From Hymenobacter oligotrophus (GTDB taxonomy: Bacteria; Bacteroidota; Bacteroidia; Cytophagales; Hymenobacteraceae): 64,000 bases of DNA. Below are positions 8,809 through 17,216 of this stretch, piece by piece; position 1 is the first letter of the stretch; every line of letters starts with the position of its first letter. The notes under the pieces are model-generated. The model had not been told where the DNA came from. It did not search any database and worked only from the letters and a program-made list of their open reading frames with translations. The stretch is taken from contig NZ_CP032317.1 in NCBI RefSeq assembly GCF_003574965.1, forward strand, positions 2,542,001 through 2,606,000, in the 5' to 3' direction. The translations under genes were made by a program, and so were the position numbers.

Positions 8809-9543
8809 ATGCCCAACGCACCTGCTCGTCTTCGTTGCCTTATCATCGACGACAACGAAATCAACCGGCTCACCCTCGAGCACTTTGTCGAGATGACCGA
8901 ATCGCTGGAGCTGGTGGCTTCGTTGCCCGATGCGGTGCAAGCCCTCAACCTGTTGCGGGCAGGTGCGCAGGTAGATTTGCTGTTGCTGGACATTGAAATG
9001 CCCCAGCTTAGCGGCCTCGATCTGGTGCGGGTGCTGCCCGAGCCGCAGCCGCAGGTAATTCTGGTAACCAGTCACGCCAATTTCGCCGTCGATGCATTTG
9101 AGCTACAGGTGCTCGATTACCTCGTGAAGCCCGTGGAGTACGGCCGCTTCAGCAAGGCCGTAAACCGCGCGGTCGAGCAACAACAGGCCGCCGTTGCGGC
9201 CGCCGCCACGCCTTCGAGCGTAGAGGCCAACGACTCGACGCTGTTCGTTAAAACGAACAACAAGCTGCTGCGCCTCAATTTCGACGAGGTGTTGTTTATC
9301 GAGGCCATGTCGACGTACTCGGTGCTGGTTACGCCCAAGCAGAAGCACATCGTGTACATTACCCTCAAGGCTTTGGAAGAACGCCTGCCGTTTGCGCACT
9401 TTATGCGCGTGCATCGCTCCTACATGGTAAACATGCAGCGCGTGGAGTCGGTGCAGGACAACATGCTGCAGCTAGGTAACCACGAGGTGCCCATTGGCAA
9501 GTCCTACCAAGAGGAGTTTTATGAGCGGCTCCGCAGCCTCTAA
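8809..9543 (+). CDS. LytTR-family response regulator
   Basis: The 244-residue protein has a receiver domain (residues about 9-125; acidic pair DD14-15, phospho-acceptor Asp61 in LLLLDIEMP, Lys in VLDYLVKPVE) and a C-terminal LytTR DNA-binding domain (about 140-244, with LFVKTNNKLLRLNFDEVLFIEAM and FMRVHRSYMVNM). It should bind paired direct repeats in promoters after phosphorylation by a LytS-type histidine kinase. No such kinase is adjacent; the convergent hybrid kinase has its own receiver and HPt and may feed another regulator. ATG 8809 is preferred because the REC domain begins eight residues later. Confidence 0.92.
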   Translation: MPNAPARLRCLIIDDNEINRLTLEHFVEMTESLELVASLPDAVQALNLLRAGAQVDLLLLDIEMPQLSGLDLVRVLPEPQPQVILVTSHANFAVDAFELQVLDYLVKPVEYGRFSKAVNRAVEQQQAAVAAAATPSSVEANDSTLFVKTNNKLLRLNFDEVLFIEAMSTYSVLVTPKQKHIVYITLKALEERLPFAHFMRVHRSYMVNMQRVESVQDNMLQLGNHEVPIGKSYQEEFYERLRSL

Positions 9544-9547
9544 GTTT

Positions 9548-9589
9548 TGCACCCCGGCTCCCGAGGCATGCCTCGGGAGCCGGGGTGCA
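9548..9589. terminator. Perfect 42-base palindrome between convergent genes
   Basis: Positions 9548-9568 and 9569-9589 are exact reverse complements (21 bases each, no spacer). It lies between the convergent LytTR and hybrid kinase genes, with T residues at its left end and none needed on the right, so it can end transcription from both sides. Confidence 0.75.
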
Positions 9590-9598
9590 GTTGCCCAC

Positions 9599-12500
9599 CT
9601 AGGCGGTGGGCAACTCGGCGGGCAACTCGTTTAACACCTGCGCTACCACCGCCACCAAGTGCTGCACGGCATCCTGGTAAACGCGCTGTTCGTGGGCTCC
9701 AAAAACGGTGGTCTCGCGGGCCGCTTCGAGCAGGCGCACAGCCTCATCTACCTGCTGCACGCCCAACGACGACAACGACGGCTTGATGTGGTGCACCAGC
9801 CCGGCCACAGCTACCCAATCGGCGGCAGCGGCGGCAGTTTGCATCTGCGCCACGCTTTCCGGCATGTTGTCGAGAAACGACTGGATAATGCGGTGCACAA
9901 ATGCCTCTTTGCCGCGCGCCATTTCGCGCAGGCGCGTGAGGTCGTAGCTGCGTGGGGGCCGCTGAATAAGGTTTTCCAGCTTCTCAAATAGCTCGGCTTC
10001 GTCGAATGGCTTGGCCAGCGTATCGTTCATGCCCGCGGCTAGGTACCGCTCGTTGTCGGAGCGGAAGGCGTTAGCCGTAAGCGCCAGCACCGGCACCTGG
10101 GCCTTGGCCGCGTCGGCGTGGGCGCGCATGGCCGCCGTGGCCTCCATGCCGTTCATGCCCGGCATCTGAATATCCATCAGCACCACGTCGTAGGGGTTTT
10201 GCTCGAACAACGCCAGTGCCTGGAACCCGTCGGCGGCTTCATCCACCTGCACGCCCCACTCTTCCAGCAGCATGCGCGCAATGTTGCGGTTGATTTCGTT
10301 GTCCTCTACCAGCAATACGCGCTTGCCCGCCAATGTATTGGTTAGCGGCGCCGCGGCGGCCGGCTCCGGCAGCGGCGGGGCGGCCGCGCGGGTTTTCGGC
10401 AGCGTTACCGTGAAGGCAAACGTGCTACCGCGCCCTAGCTCGCTCTCAACGCGCATAGTACCGCCCAACTGCTCCACCAAGGCCCTGCTGATGCTCAGAC
10501 CTAGGCCCGTGCCCCCAAAGTTGCGGGTAGTATCGGCGTAGGCTTGGGTAAAGTCCTCAAAAATGCGCTCCAGGCGGTCGGGCGGAATGCCAGGGCCCGT
10601 GTCGCTCACGCTGAACTCCGCCGTCAGGGTCTCGTCGGTTTCCGACACCAAACGCCCCGCCACCGATACGCTGCCCTGCTGCGTAAACTTCACGGCGTTT
10701 GCTACCAGGTTGATCAGAATTTGGTTGAGGCGGTGCGGGTCGCCGATAACCCACGGATACGGGCACGTAAGCTTAAGCGGCTGCGCCAAAAACGTAAGCC
10801 CCTTTTGGGCCGCCTGCAGCGCCAAGCCCTGCACCGCCCCACCCATCGAATCGCAGAGGTTGAAGGGAGTTTGTTCGAATTCCAGTTTGCCCGAGGTGAT
10901 TTTGGCCATATCGAGCACGTCGTTTACCAAGGCCAGCAAATGCTGCCCCGATTTACGAATCACGCTCAGCTGCTCGGTTTGCTGGGCGTCGAGCTGAGTT
11001 TTGGCCAGCAGGTTAGCATAGCCCAACACCCCATTTAGCGGGGTGCGTATTTCGTGGCTCATGTTGGCCAGAAAATTCTCGCGGGCGCGGGCCGCGGCGT
11101 GGGCGGCCTCGGTAGCACGCTTCAGGTCGGTTATATCGGTGCTTACCCCCAGCACCTGCAAGCTGCCGTCGGGGCGCAGCAAGGGCCGCTTGATGGTCTG
11201 GAACCAGCGCACCTCGCCCGAAGGCAGCGTAAACGAGTCCTCGCGCATCAACTCCTCTTTGGTTTGCAGCACGTACTGATCGGCGGCCGCGTAGTGCGCT
11301 TGCTCTTGCGCCTGCACCGTGGTGGGGTCTTGCGTTAGCGCCTGCCGCTCCTTCGAGCTTTCCGCTAGTTGCCGCATGGCGCGGTTGCTGAACTCGACCT
11401 GGCCGTTGGCGTTGCGCACGTAAATCAGGCTCGGCGAAGTATCGAGCACTTGCTGAACAAACCCTTGCTGCTCGCGCAGCTCGGCCTCGCTTAGGCGCAG
11501 CTTTTCCTCGGCTACGCGTTGCTCGGTGTTGTCGCTTCCGTACCCTATCATCATTTGCAGCTCCCCGTGCTGGTCGTACACGGGCTGGTAATGGCGCTGC
11601 GCGTACTCGGTGCGGCCGTCGGGCTGCACCACTTGCTCCTCAAAAGCAACGCGCTGGCCGCTGTTTTTGGCTTGCTCAAACAGTTGCCGACGGCTTTCTG
11701 CCATTTGCACCGGGCGCTGCCGGTAGGCGCAGTATTCGAAGTCGGTTTTGCCCACTATCCAACGGCGCACCTCCGGGTTTTTGATAGCGCCGGGGTTTAC
11801 GAACAGGTAGCGACGCTGGGCATTGAGCACGGCCACGTCGGCAGGCAAATGGTTGAGAATCGACTCGTAAAACTCGCGCTGCTCGGCCAGTTTCAGCTCG
11901 GCTTCGCGCTGGGCCGTGTTGTCGAGCCCAAAGCCCAACATCATGTAAAAGCTGCCATCGGGGTGCGCAATGGCCTTGAAAAACCGGTTGTGAAAGGCGC
12001 GGCCGTTTTGGGTAGGTGTTTCGTCTTCCCACACCACCACGCCGCGCTCCGCTACGGCTTTATCGAACATGCGGTGCCGGTGCTCGGCCAGCTCGGTGGG
12101 GTAGCCAAACTGCGTGCAGTAATCCATTACCGTGCGGCCCATCAGCCATTGCCGGGCCTCGGCGCTTGGCACAGCCTGCGGGTTGGCGTAAATGTAGCGG
12201 CGGTCGGCGTCGAGCGTTACTACCTCTACGGGTAGCTCGTCGAGGATGTGGCTGTAAAACAGCCGCTCCTGCGCCAGCTGTTGCTCGGCGCGATGGCGCT
12301 CGGTGATGTCGACGAAGTATAGATTGACGTAACCCTCGGGCTGCACCGGCGAGCCGCACAGCGTGTACTGGCGACCTAGGGCCTCCACTTGCTGCTCAAT
12401 TGGCCGCTGCTCGCGCAGTACCTGCTGCACCACGGCGCGCAAACGGGCGGCTACGTAGCGCTTTTCGTCGAGCGTGAGCGAGTTCCAGAGGTTCCACCCG

Positions 12501-12682
12501 GCTGCGTTGCTGTACAAAAAGTACCCCGCATCATTTACCTGCAGAATTGGGTTCGGATTATGATCGGGAATGCGTGCTCGCAGTTCTAATTCGCGAATGC
12601 GGGCCTCGGCCTGGGCCAACGACGCCCGCAAATCGGCATCCGGGCTTTGTATAGAATTGGGGAAGCTTTCGGAGGAGTTCAT
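9599..12682 (-). CDS. Hybrid sensor histidine kinase: four PAS, HisKA, HATPase, REC, HPt
   Basis: The 1027-residue protein carries four PAS domains (about 42-130, 143-262, 271-392, 409-525), a HisKA dimerisation domain with phospho-accepting His543 (NMSHEIRTPLNG), a catalytic ATPase (N-box NLVANAVKF, G1 DTGPGIP, G2 GGTGLGLS), a receiver with Asp837 (VVLMDIQMPGMNG) and a C-terminal HPt domain with His964 (HHIKPS). No transmembrane segment is visible, so it is probably cytosolic. It is a complete phosphorelay in one chain and needs a separate response regulator; the convergent LytTR gene is the nearest candidate, which is only a guess. PAS ligands are unknown. The ATG at 12682 removes 19 unlikely residues from the longest frame. 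Confidence 0.93.
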   Translation of the reverse strand: MNSSESFPNSIQSPDADLRASLAQAEARIRELELRARIPDHNPNPILQVNDAGYFLYSNAAGWNLWNSLTLDEKRYVAARLRAVVQQVLREQRPIEQQVEALGRQYTLCGSPVQPEGYVNLYFVDITERHRAEQQLAQERLFYSHILDELPVEVVTLDADRRYIYANPQAVPSAEARQWLMGRTVMDYCTQFGYPTELAEHRHRMFDKAVAERGVVVWEDETPTQNGRAFHNRFFKAIAHPDGSFYMMLGFGLDNTAQREAELKLAEQREFYESILNHLPADVAVLNAQRRYLFVNPGAIKNPEVRRWIVGKTDFEYCAYRQRPVQMAESRRQLFEQAKNSGQRVAFEEQVVQPDGRTEYAQRHYQPVYDQHGELQMMIGYGSDNTEQRVAEEKLRLSEAELREQQGFVQQVLDTSPSLIYVRNANGQVEFSNRAMRQLAESSKERQALTQDPTTVQAQEQAHYAAADQYVLQTKEELMREDSFTLPSGEVRWFQTIKRPLLRPDGSLQVLGVSTDITDLKRATEAAHAAARARENFLANMSHEIRTPLNGVLGYANLLAKTQLDAQQTEQLSVIRKSGQHLLALVNDVLDMAKITSGKLEFEQTPFNLCDSMGGAVQGLALQAAQKGLTFLAQPLKLTCPYPWVIGDPHRLNQILINLVANAVKFTQQGSVSVAGRLVSETDETLTAEFSVSDTGPGIPPDRLERIFEDFTQAYADTTRNFGGTGLGLSISRALVEQLGGTMRVESELGRGSTFAFTVTLPKTRAAAPPLPEPAAAAPLTNTLAGKRVLLVEDNEINRNIARMLLEEWGVQVDEAADGFQALALFEQNPYDVVLMDIQMPGMNGMEATAAMRAHADAAKAQVPVLALTANAFRSDNERYLAAGMNDTLAKPFDEAELFEKLENLIQRPPRSYDLTRLREMARGKEAFVHRIIQSFLDNMPESVAQMQTAAAAADWVAVAGLVHHIKPSLSSLGVQQVDEAVRLLEAARETTVFGAHEQRVYQDAVQHLVAVVAQVLNELPAELPTA

Positions 12683-12871
12683 CAGTGCGGCGCAGGCATT
12701 AAACCAGGCAAAGCGCAAGCAACAATCTATTGCTGCCATTTGTGCCGTTGCTTGCCCAAGGTGGCAATTTGCTGTTTAAACTGCGTGCTTTCCGGGCCGA
12801 ACGACATCACCGGCCACCGGCACTGCGCTGGTTGCCCTAGGTGATTTTGTGCTGCTGTGCTAGCGGGCAAC

Positions 12872-12906
12872 AAAAAAAGCCCGCCGGCCGAGGCCAACGG
12901 GCTTTC
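12872..12906 (-). terminator. Terminator of tRNA-Leu
   Basis: On the minus strand a GC-rich hairpin (AAAGCCCG at 12876-12883 pairing with CGGGCTTT at 12898-12905, plus inner GGCC pairs) is followed by seven T residues, four bases after the tRNA end. This is a classical intrinsic terminator. Confidence 0.85.
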
Positions 12907-12909
12907 TTG

Positions 12910-12993
12910 TACCAGAGACGGGAATCGAACCCGTACTTCCTTGCGGAAAAGGGATTTTAAGTCCCTCGTGTCTACCAGTTCCACCACTCCGGC
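12910..12993 (-). tRNA. tRNA-Leu(UAA)
   Basis: The 84-base gene starts GCCGGAG on the minus strand, has a D-arm with TGGTAGACACG, the anticodon loop CTTAAAA (anticodon TAA), a long variable arm of class II tRNA, and a T-arm with GGTTCGATTCC. The acceptor stem closes with two G-T pairs and a discriminator A. CCA is not encoded. It decodes UUA (and UUG by wobble), which is rare in this GC-rich genome. Confidence 0.95.
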
Positions 12994-13011
12994 GAGTGCA
13001 GCGAACCTGCA

Positions 13012-13019
13012 CAAAAGTA
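13012..13019 (-). promoter_or_regulatory. -7 element TACTTTTG for tRNA-Leu
   Basis: TACTTTTG on the minus strand matches TAnnTTTG and lies 18 bases upstream of the tRNA-Leu 5' end. A TTG that could serve as the -33 element falls 21 bases further upstream, inside the terminator stem of the preceding tRNA-Gly. Confidence 0.6.
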
Positions 13020-13053
13020 AAAAAGGACGTTGCAGGGAGCAACGTCCTTTTTT
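13019..13053 (-). terminator. Terminator of the first tRNA-Gly
   Basis: A 15-base perfect stem (13019-13033 with 13039-13053) with a 5-base loop starts two bases after the tRNA-Gly 3' end; its outer part reads as a T run on the minus strand. Confidence 0.85.
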
Positions 13054-13055
13054 GG

Positions 13056-13128
13056 AGCGGGAGACGAGGTTCGAACTCGCGACCTCGACCTTGGCAAGGT
13101 CGCGCTCTACCAACTGAGCTACTCTCGC
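13056..13128 (-). tRNA. tRNA-Gly(GCC), copy 1
   Basis: The 73-base gene reads GCGAGAG-TA-GCTC... on the minus strand, with anticodon stem CGACC/GGTCG around loop TTGCCAA (anticodon GCC), T-arm GCGAG-TTCGAAC-CTCGT and 3' acceptor CTCCCGC plus discriminator T. The fourth acceptor pair is A-C rather than a Watson-Crick pair, and the same mismatch is present in the second copy. CCA is not encoded. Confidence 0.95.
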
Positions 13129-13162
13129 TTGAGGTCAACCGCCGTAGTGGCGTTTGATGGCA

Positions 13163-13170
13163 CAAAGGTA
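13163..13170 (-). promoter_or_regulatory. -7 element TACCTTTG for tRNA-Gly copy 1
   Basis: TACCTTTG on the minus strand lies 34 bases upstream of the tRNA, with a TTGAC-like element 21 bases before it, consistent with the Bacteroidota -33/-7 promoter. Confidence 0.7.
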
Positions 13171-13238
13171 CAACAAGACGTTTCTTGTTGTCAAGAGTCA
13201 AGCGAAAAATCTGATTCGCTTGCTCTCCATTAAAACAA

Positions 13239-13272
13239 AAAAGAGGAAGCTACCGAAGCAACATCCTCTTTT
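13239..13272 (-). terminator. Terminator of the second tRNA-Gly
   Basis: A 9-base stem (13239-13247 with 13264-13272) begins one base after the tRNA 3' end; the distal arm continues into T residues on the minus strand. Weaker than the terminator of copy 1. Confidence 0.6.
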
Positions 13273-13273
13273 G

Positions 13274-13346
13274 AGCGGGAGACGAGGTTCGAACTCGCGA
13301 CCTCGACCTTGGCAAGGTCGCGCTCTACCAACTGAGCTACTCTCGC
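13274..13346 (-). tRNA. tRNA-Gly(GCC), copy 2
   Basis: The sequence is identical to copy 1 over all 73 bases, including the A4-C69 acceptor mismatch. The 5' flank (13347-13389) repeats that of copy 1 with one inserted T, so gene and promoter were duplicated as one unit of about 115 bases. Confidence 0.95.
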
Positions 13347-13381
13347 TTGAGGTCAACCGCCGTAGTGGCGTTTTGATGGCA

Positions 13382-13389
13382 CAAAGGTA
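13382..13389 (-). promoter_or_regulatory. -7 element TACCTTTG for tRNA-Gly copy 2
   Basis: TACCTTTG on the minus strand is preceded at 19 bases by TTGAC, a near-ideal Bacteroidota promoter. The region 13390-13638 further right contains no gene I can support. Confidence 0.75.
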
Positions 13390-13638
13390 TAGCAAGAATC
13401 TGGTAAGTCAAGAAGTAGCAGTTAAAAAATTGCCACCTAAACTAGTTCTGACTCATTATGAGGCACTTTTTTTCACTAAACCCAACACTGCACCAAAGCA
13501 GCGCTGCAGATGTATGGGGTGCAGCTAGCCCCGTCGAAAGCCAATGAACTTGGCGTTGCCATACGACAGCAAAGCCCGCCCCTGTGCTACCGGACCGGAG
13601 TGGGCCTTGCTGATAGACACTGAGCTTGCTTTCAGTGC

Positions 13639-16362
13639 TTAGCGGCTCAGCGCTAGTTTCAACTCGTTTAGCTTCAGCAATGCTTCAATAGGCGTGAGCG
13701 TATTCACGTCGAGGTGCTGCAGCTGCTCGCGAATGTGCTCGAGGGCGGGGTCGGCGGGCTCGAACATGCTAAGCTGCAGCGTGGGCCTAGGTGCAGTAGC
13801 CACGGCCGCAGCCGGGCGGGCCTGGGGCTGCCGAGTGGCTTGGCCATTTACGGCAATGGTAACCTCGGCCTCCACGGGCAGCAGCTCGTCGGCAGCAACG
13901 GGTTCGTCGGTGCTTACTTGGGCGCGTTCCTGCTCCAAATGGTGCATGATTTCGTTGGCGCGCAATACCACGGCGGGCGGCATGCCAGCCATGCGGGCTA
14001 CGTGTATGCCAAACGAGTGCTCGGAGCCGCCCTCCTGCAGCTTGCGCAAAAACAGAATGCGTCCGTCGGCTTCCTTCACGGCCACGTTGTAGTTGCGCAC
14101 CCGCTCGCACTGCTCGGCCAGTTGGTTGAGCTCGTGGTAGTGGGTGGCGAACAGGGTTTTGCCGCGGGCTTTGGGGTGGTTGTGCAAGTGCTCCACAATG
14201 GCCCAGGCAATGCTGATGCCATCGTAGGTGCTGGTACCGCGGCCGATTTCGTCCATCAGCACCAACGAACGGTCGGAGAGGTTGTTGAGGATAGACGCCG
14301 TTTCGGTCATTTCCACCATAAATGTGCTCTCCCCTTTCGAGAGGTTATCCGAAGCTCCCACGCGGGTAAACACCTTGTCGATTACACCCACGTGCGCGGC
14401 CTGTGCCGGCACAAACGAGCCGATTTGGGCCAGCAACACAATGAGCGCGGTTTGGCGCAGCAATGCCGATTTACCGGCCATGTTGGGCCCGGTAATCACG
14501 ATAATTTGCTGGTCGTCGCGGTCGAGGCGGATGTCGTTGGGGATGTACTGCTCGCCAGGCGGCAACTGCCGTTCAATTACGGGGTGGCGCCCCTGCCGAA
14601 TGTCAAGCACGGCCGAGTCGTCGACGACGGGGCGCACGTAGCGGTGCTGGCGGGCCGTGGCCGCAAACGAACCTAGGCAGTCGAGCACGGCCACGGTGCG
14701 GGCGTTCTGCTGAATTTGGGTGATGTACTCGCCCGCCGTTAGCACCAACTCGTCGTAAATGCGCTGTTCAATTACGAACAAGCGCTCCTCGGCGTGCAAA
14801 ATCTTTTCCTCGTAGGTTTTCAGTTCCTCGGTAATGTAGCGCTCAGCATTTACCAAGGTCTGCTTCCGAATCCAGGAGGTGGGCACTTTGTCTTTGTGCG
14901 CGTTGGTAACCTCCAGGTAGTAACCGAACACCTTGTTATAGGCCACCTTCAGCGAGCCGATGCCGGTGTTGCGCTGCTCGCGCTGCTGCAGCTGCAACAG
15001 GTAATCCTTACCGGTGTAGGCAATGGCGCGCAGCTCGTCGAGCTCCTTGTCCACGCCGTCGGTAATCAGGTTGCCCTGATTGGTGAGTACTGGCGCATCG
15101 GGCCGCAGCTTGGCTTGTATTTCTTGGCGCAGCGCGTCGCAGGGGTTCAGCTGATCGGCCAGCTTTTGTAAGGCCCGCACCCCGCTGGCTTGCAGCAGCT
15201 CGCGCACCGGACCTAGGGCCTCCAGCGCCCGGCTCAGCTGCGTTAGCTCGCGCGGGTTCACGCGGCGCACGGCAACCTTCGAAATTAGGCGCTCTAGGTC
15301 GTAAATCTGGCGCAGCTGGTCGCGGATGGCCTCCAGCAATTCGGGCTGCTCGTGCAGGGCCTGCACGGTATCGAGGCGGCGCTGAATTTGGGCGGGCTCT
15401 TTCAGGGGCAGCACCACCCACTTGCGCAGCAGGCGGGCGCCCATGGGCGTCAGGGTTTGGTCGAGCACCTCAATCAGCGGCACGCCCCCTAGGTGCTGCG
15501 CCGACAGCAGCTCGAGGTTGCGTACCGTGAAACGGTCGAGCCACACGTACTTGTCTTCCTCCAGGCGCCCGATGCCGTTGATGTGGCCGATGTCGGTGTG
15601 CTTGGTTTCGGCCAAATAGTGCATAATGCACCCAGCCGCGATAATGCCTTCGTGCAGCGTATCGATGCCGTAGCCTTTGAGCGAGGTGGTACGGAAGTGG
15701 CGCGTGAGCGAATCGTGGGCGTAATCGAAGCCGAATACCCACTCATCGAGGGCGTAGGTGCAGAGGTCGGGCCCGAAATGCGTTTCGAAGTGCTGGCGCT
15801 GCTGCTTGCAGTGCAGCACCTCGGCCGGGGCAAAGTTTTGCAGCAGTTTCCCTAGGTAGCCGGCGTCGCCTTGCGCTACCAGGAACTCGCCGGTGCTGAT
15901 GTCGAGGAATGCAATGCCGGCTTGGTGGTTTTTGCCGAAGTGCACGGCCGCCAGGTAATTATTGGCGCGGCGCTCCAGCACGTTGTCGTGCAGGCTTACG
16001 CCGGGCGTAACCAGCTCCGTGATGCCGCGCTTTACCAAGCCTTTGGCCTGTTTGGGGTCTTCGAGCTGGTCGCAGATGGCCACGCGCTGGCCGGCGCGCA
16101 CCAGTTTGGGCAAGTAGGTATCGAGGGCGTGGTGCGGAAATCCGGCCAAGGCTACCTCGGAAGAAGTGCCGGCGCCGCGCTTGGTAAGCGTAATATCGAG
16201 GATGCGGGCGCTGGTAACCGCGTCGTCGCCGAAGGTCTCGTAGAAGTCGCCCACGCGGAAAAGCAACAGCGCGCCGGGGTGCTGCTGCTTTAGGGCGTAG
16301 TACTGCTTCATCAGGGGCGTATCGACCACGGGGGCCGGCGCGCCGGGGGCTGGTTTACGCAT
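13639..16362 (-). CDS. mutS: DNA mismatch repair ATPase MutS
   Basis: The 907-residue protein is a full-length MutS1, which recognises base mismatches and starts repair with MutL. The mismatch-wedge motif F-Y-E is at residues 40-42 ([11 protein letters not shown]). The clamp and connector domains follow, then the ATPase with Walker [14 protein letters not shown], Walker [17 protein letters not shown] and the signature STFMVEMTE. The C-terminal tail ends with a dimerisation-type helix pair ([15 protein letters not shown]). The start at 16362 was chosen over 16488 because 42 residues of the longer frame look non-homologous. The gene is divergent from the SPOUT methyltransferase gene. It contains several CCTAGG sites. 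Confidence 0.97.
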   Translation of the reverse strand: MRKPAPGAPAPVVDTPLMKQYYALKQQHPGALLLFRVGDFYETFGDDAVTSARILDITLTKRGAGTSSEVALAGFPHHALDTYLPKLVRAGQRVAICDQLEDPKQAKGLVKRGITELVTPGVSLHDNVLERRANNYLAAVHFGKNHQAGIAFLDISTGEFLVAQGDAGYLGKLLQNFAPAEVLHCKQQRQHFETHFGPDLCTYALDEWVFGFDYAHDSLTRHFRTTSLKGYGIDTLHEGIIAAGCIMHYLAETKHTDIGHINGIGRLEEDKYVWLDRFTVRNLELLSAQHLGGVPLIEVLDQTLTPMGARLLRKWVVLPLKEPAQIQRRLDTVQALHEQPELLEAIRDQLRQIYDLERLISKVAVRRVNPRELTQLSRALEALGPVRELLQASGVRALQKLADQLNPCDALRQEIQAKLRPDAPVLTNQGNLITDGVDKELDELRAIAYTGKDYLLQLQQREQRNTGIGSLKVAYNKVFGYYLEVTNAHKDKVPTSWIRKQTLVNAERYITEELKTYEEKILHAEERLFVIEQRIYDELVLTAGEYITQIQQNARTVAVLDCLGSFAATARQHRYVRPVVDDSAVLDIRQGRHPVIERQLPPGEQYIPNDIRLDRDDQQIIVITGPNMAGKSALLRQTALIVLLAQIGSFVPAQAAHVGVIDKVFTRVGASDNLSKGESTFMVEMTETASILNNLSDRSLVLMDEIGRGTSTYDGISIAWAIVEHLHNHPKARGKTLFATHYHELNQLAEQCERVRNYNVAVKEADGRILFLRKLQEGGSEHSFGIHVARMAGMPPAVVLRANEIMHHLEQERAQVSTDEPVAADELLPVEAEVTIAVNGQATRQPQARPAAAVATAPRPTLQLSMFEPADPALEHIREQLQHLDVNTLTPIEALLKLNELKLALSR

Positions 16363-16538
16363 AAGTGCGCGGAAATAGTCGGGTAGAAGCTCCGTTGCAA
16401 AGCCGGCTCGGGCCGCAGGTGGTTTGGCGGTAACAGGAGGCCTTTCCGAAGCGGAGCCGTAGCTTGCGCCTTCGCTTACCCACAGCACCTAGGCGGTTGG
16501 TGCGGCCTTGCCGCGCCCGCCCAAGCTCCACATCTTAC

Positions 16539-17081
16539 ATGCGAAAACTAACCATTCACGAACTGAACCGGCTTACGGTCGAGGATTTCAAAAATACAGA
16601 GAAATTCCCGCTCTGCGTGGTACTCGATAACGTGCGCAGCCTGCACAATGTGGGCGCCGCTTTCCGCACCTGCGATGCCTTTGCCGTGAGCAAACTGTGG
16701 CTGGGCGGCATCACGGGCCGGCCCCCGCACCGCGAGATTACCAAAACCGCCCTAGGCTCAACGGAATCGGTGCCGTGGGAGCACGCGCCCGACGTGCCGG
16801 CCCTGGTGGAGCGCCTGCGCCAGCAGGGCTGGCAGGTAGTGGCCGTAGAGCAAACCACCGGCTCGGTGCCGCTGCCGCAGTTTCAGCCCGCGCCCAACAA
16901 GCCCTTGGCGTTGGTGTTCGGCAACGAGGTATTCGGGGTTGACGATGCCGTGCTGCAGCACTGCGACGCGGCCGTGGAAATTCCGCAGTTCGGCACTAAA
17001 CACTCGCTCAACGTGTCGGTAACGGTGGGCGTGATGGTATGGGATGTGCTCAGCAAATGGGGCCTTACCACCGCTTCGTAA
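16539..17081 (+). CDS. TrmH-family (SPOUT) RNA methyltransferase
   Basis: The 180-residue product is a compact SPOUT enzyme that uses S-adenosylmethionine to methylate RNA, usually a ribose 2'-OH. Motif 1 is the N-terminal NVRSLHNVGAAFRTCDAF with the conserved Asn and Arg; the trefoil-knot motifs are LALVFGNEVFGVDD and IPQFGTKHSLNVSVTVGV. The length fits the short TrmH subgroup lacking an N-terminal substrate domain. The start at 16539 is the first ATG before the conserved core. It is transcribed away from mutS with 176 bases between the starts and no obvious -7 element in that gap. The target RNA (tRNA or rRNA) cannot be told. Confidence 0.9.
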   Translation: MRKLTIHELNRLTVEDFKNTEKFPLCVVLDNVRSLHNVGAAFRTCDAFAVSKLWLGGITGRPPHREITKTALGSTESVPWEHAPDVPALVERLRQQGWQVVAVEQTTGSVPLPQFQPAPNKPLALVFGNEVFGVDDAVLQHCDAAVEIPQFGTKHSLNVSVTVGVMVWDVLSKWGLTTAS

Positions 17082-17216
17082 ACATTCGCAACAAACAGCT
17101 AATTGCGCGCTTAGTTTTTTACTATCGGCTCGTATTTACTGCTATTTATCCGTATTTTTAACGGGCACTAGCTGTACAACTTGCAGCTGACCACCTACTG
17201 CTCCTACACTTTCTGC

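Noticed and set aside
12910-13346. Integration site of a mobile element at the tRNA cluster
   Set aside because: No integrase gene or partial tRNA copy is present on either side; the repeat is a simple gene duplication.
12857-13528. Plus-strand frames crossing the tRNA genes
   Set aside because: They are created by conserved tRNA sequence and terminators and cannot be proteins.
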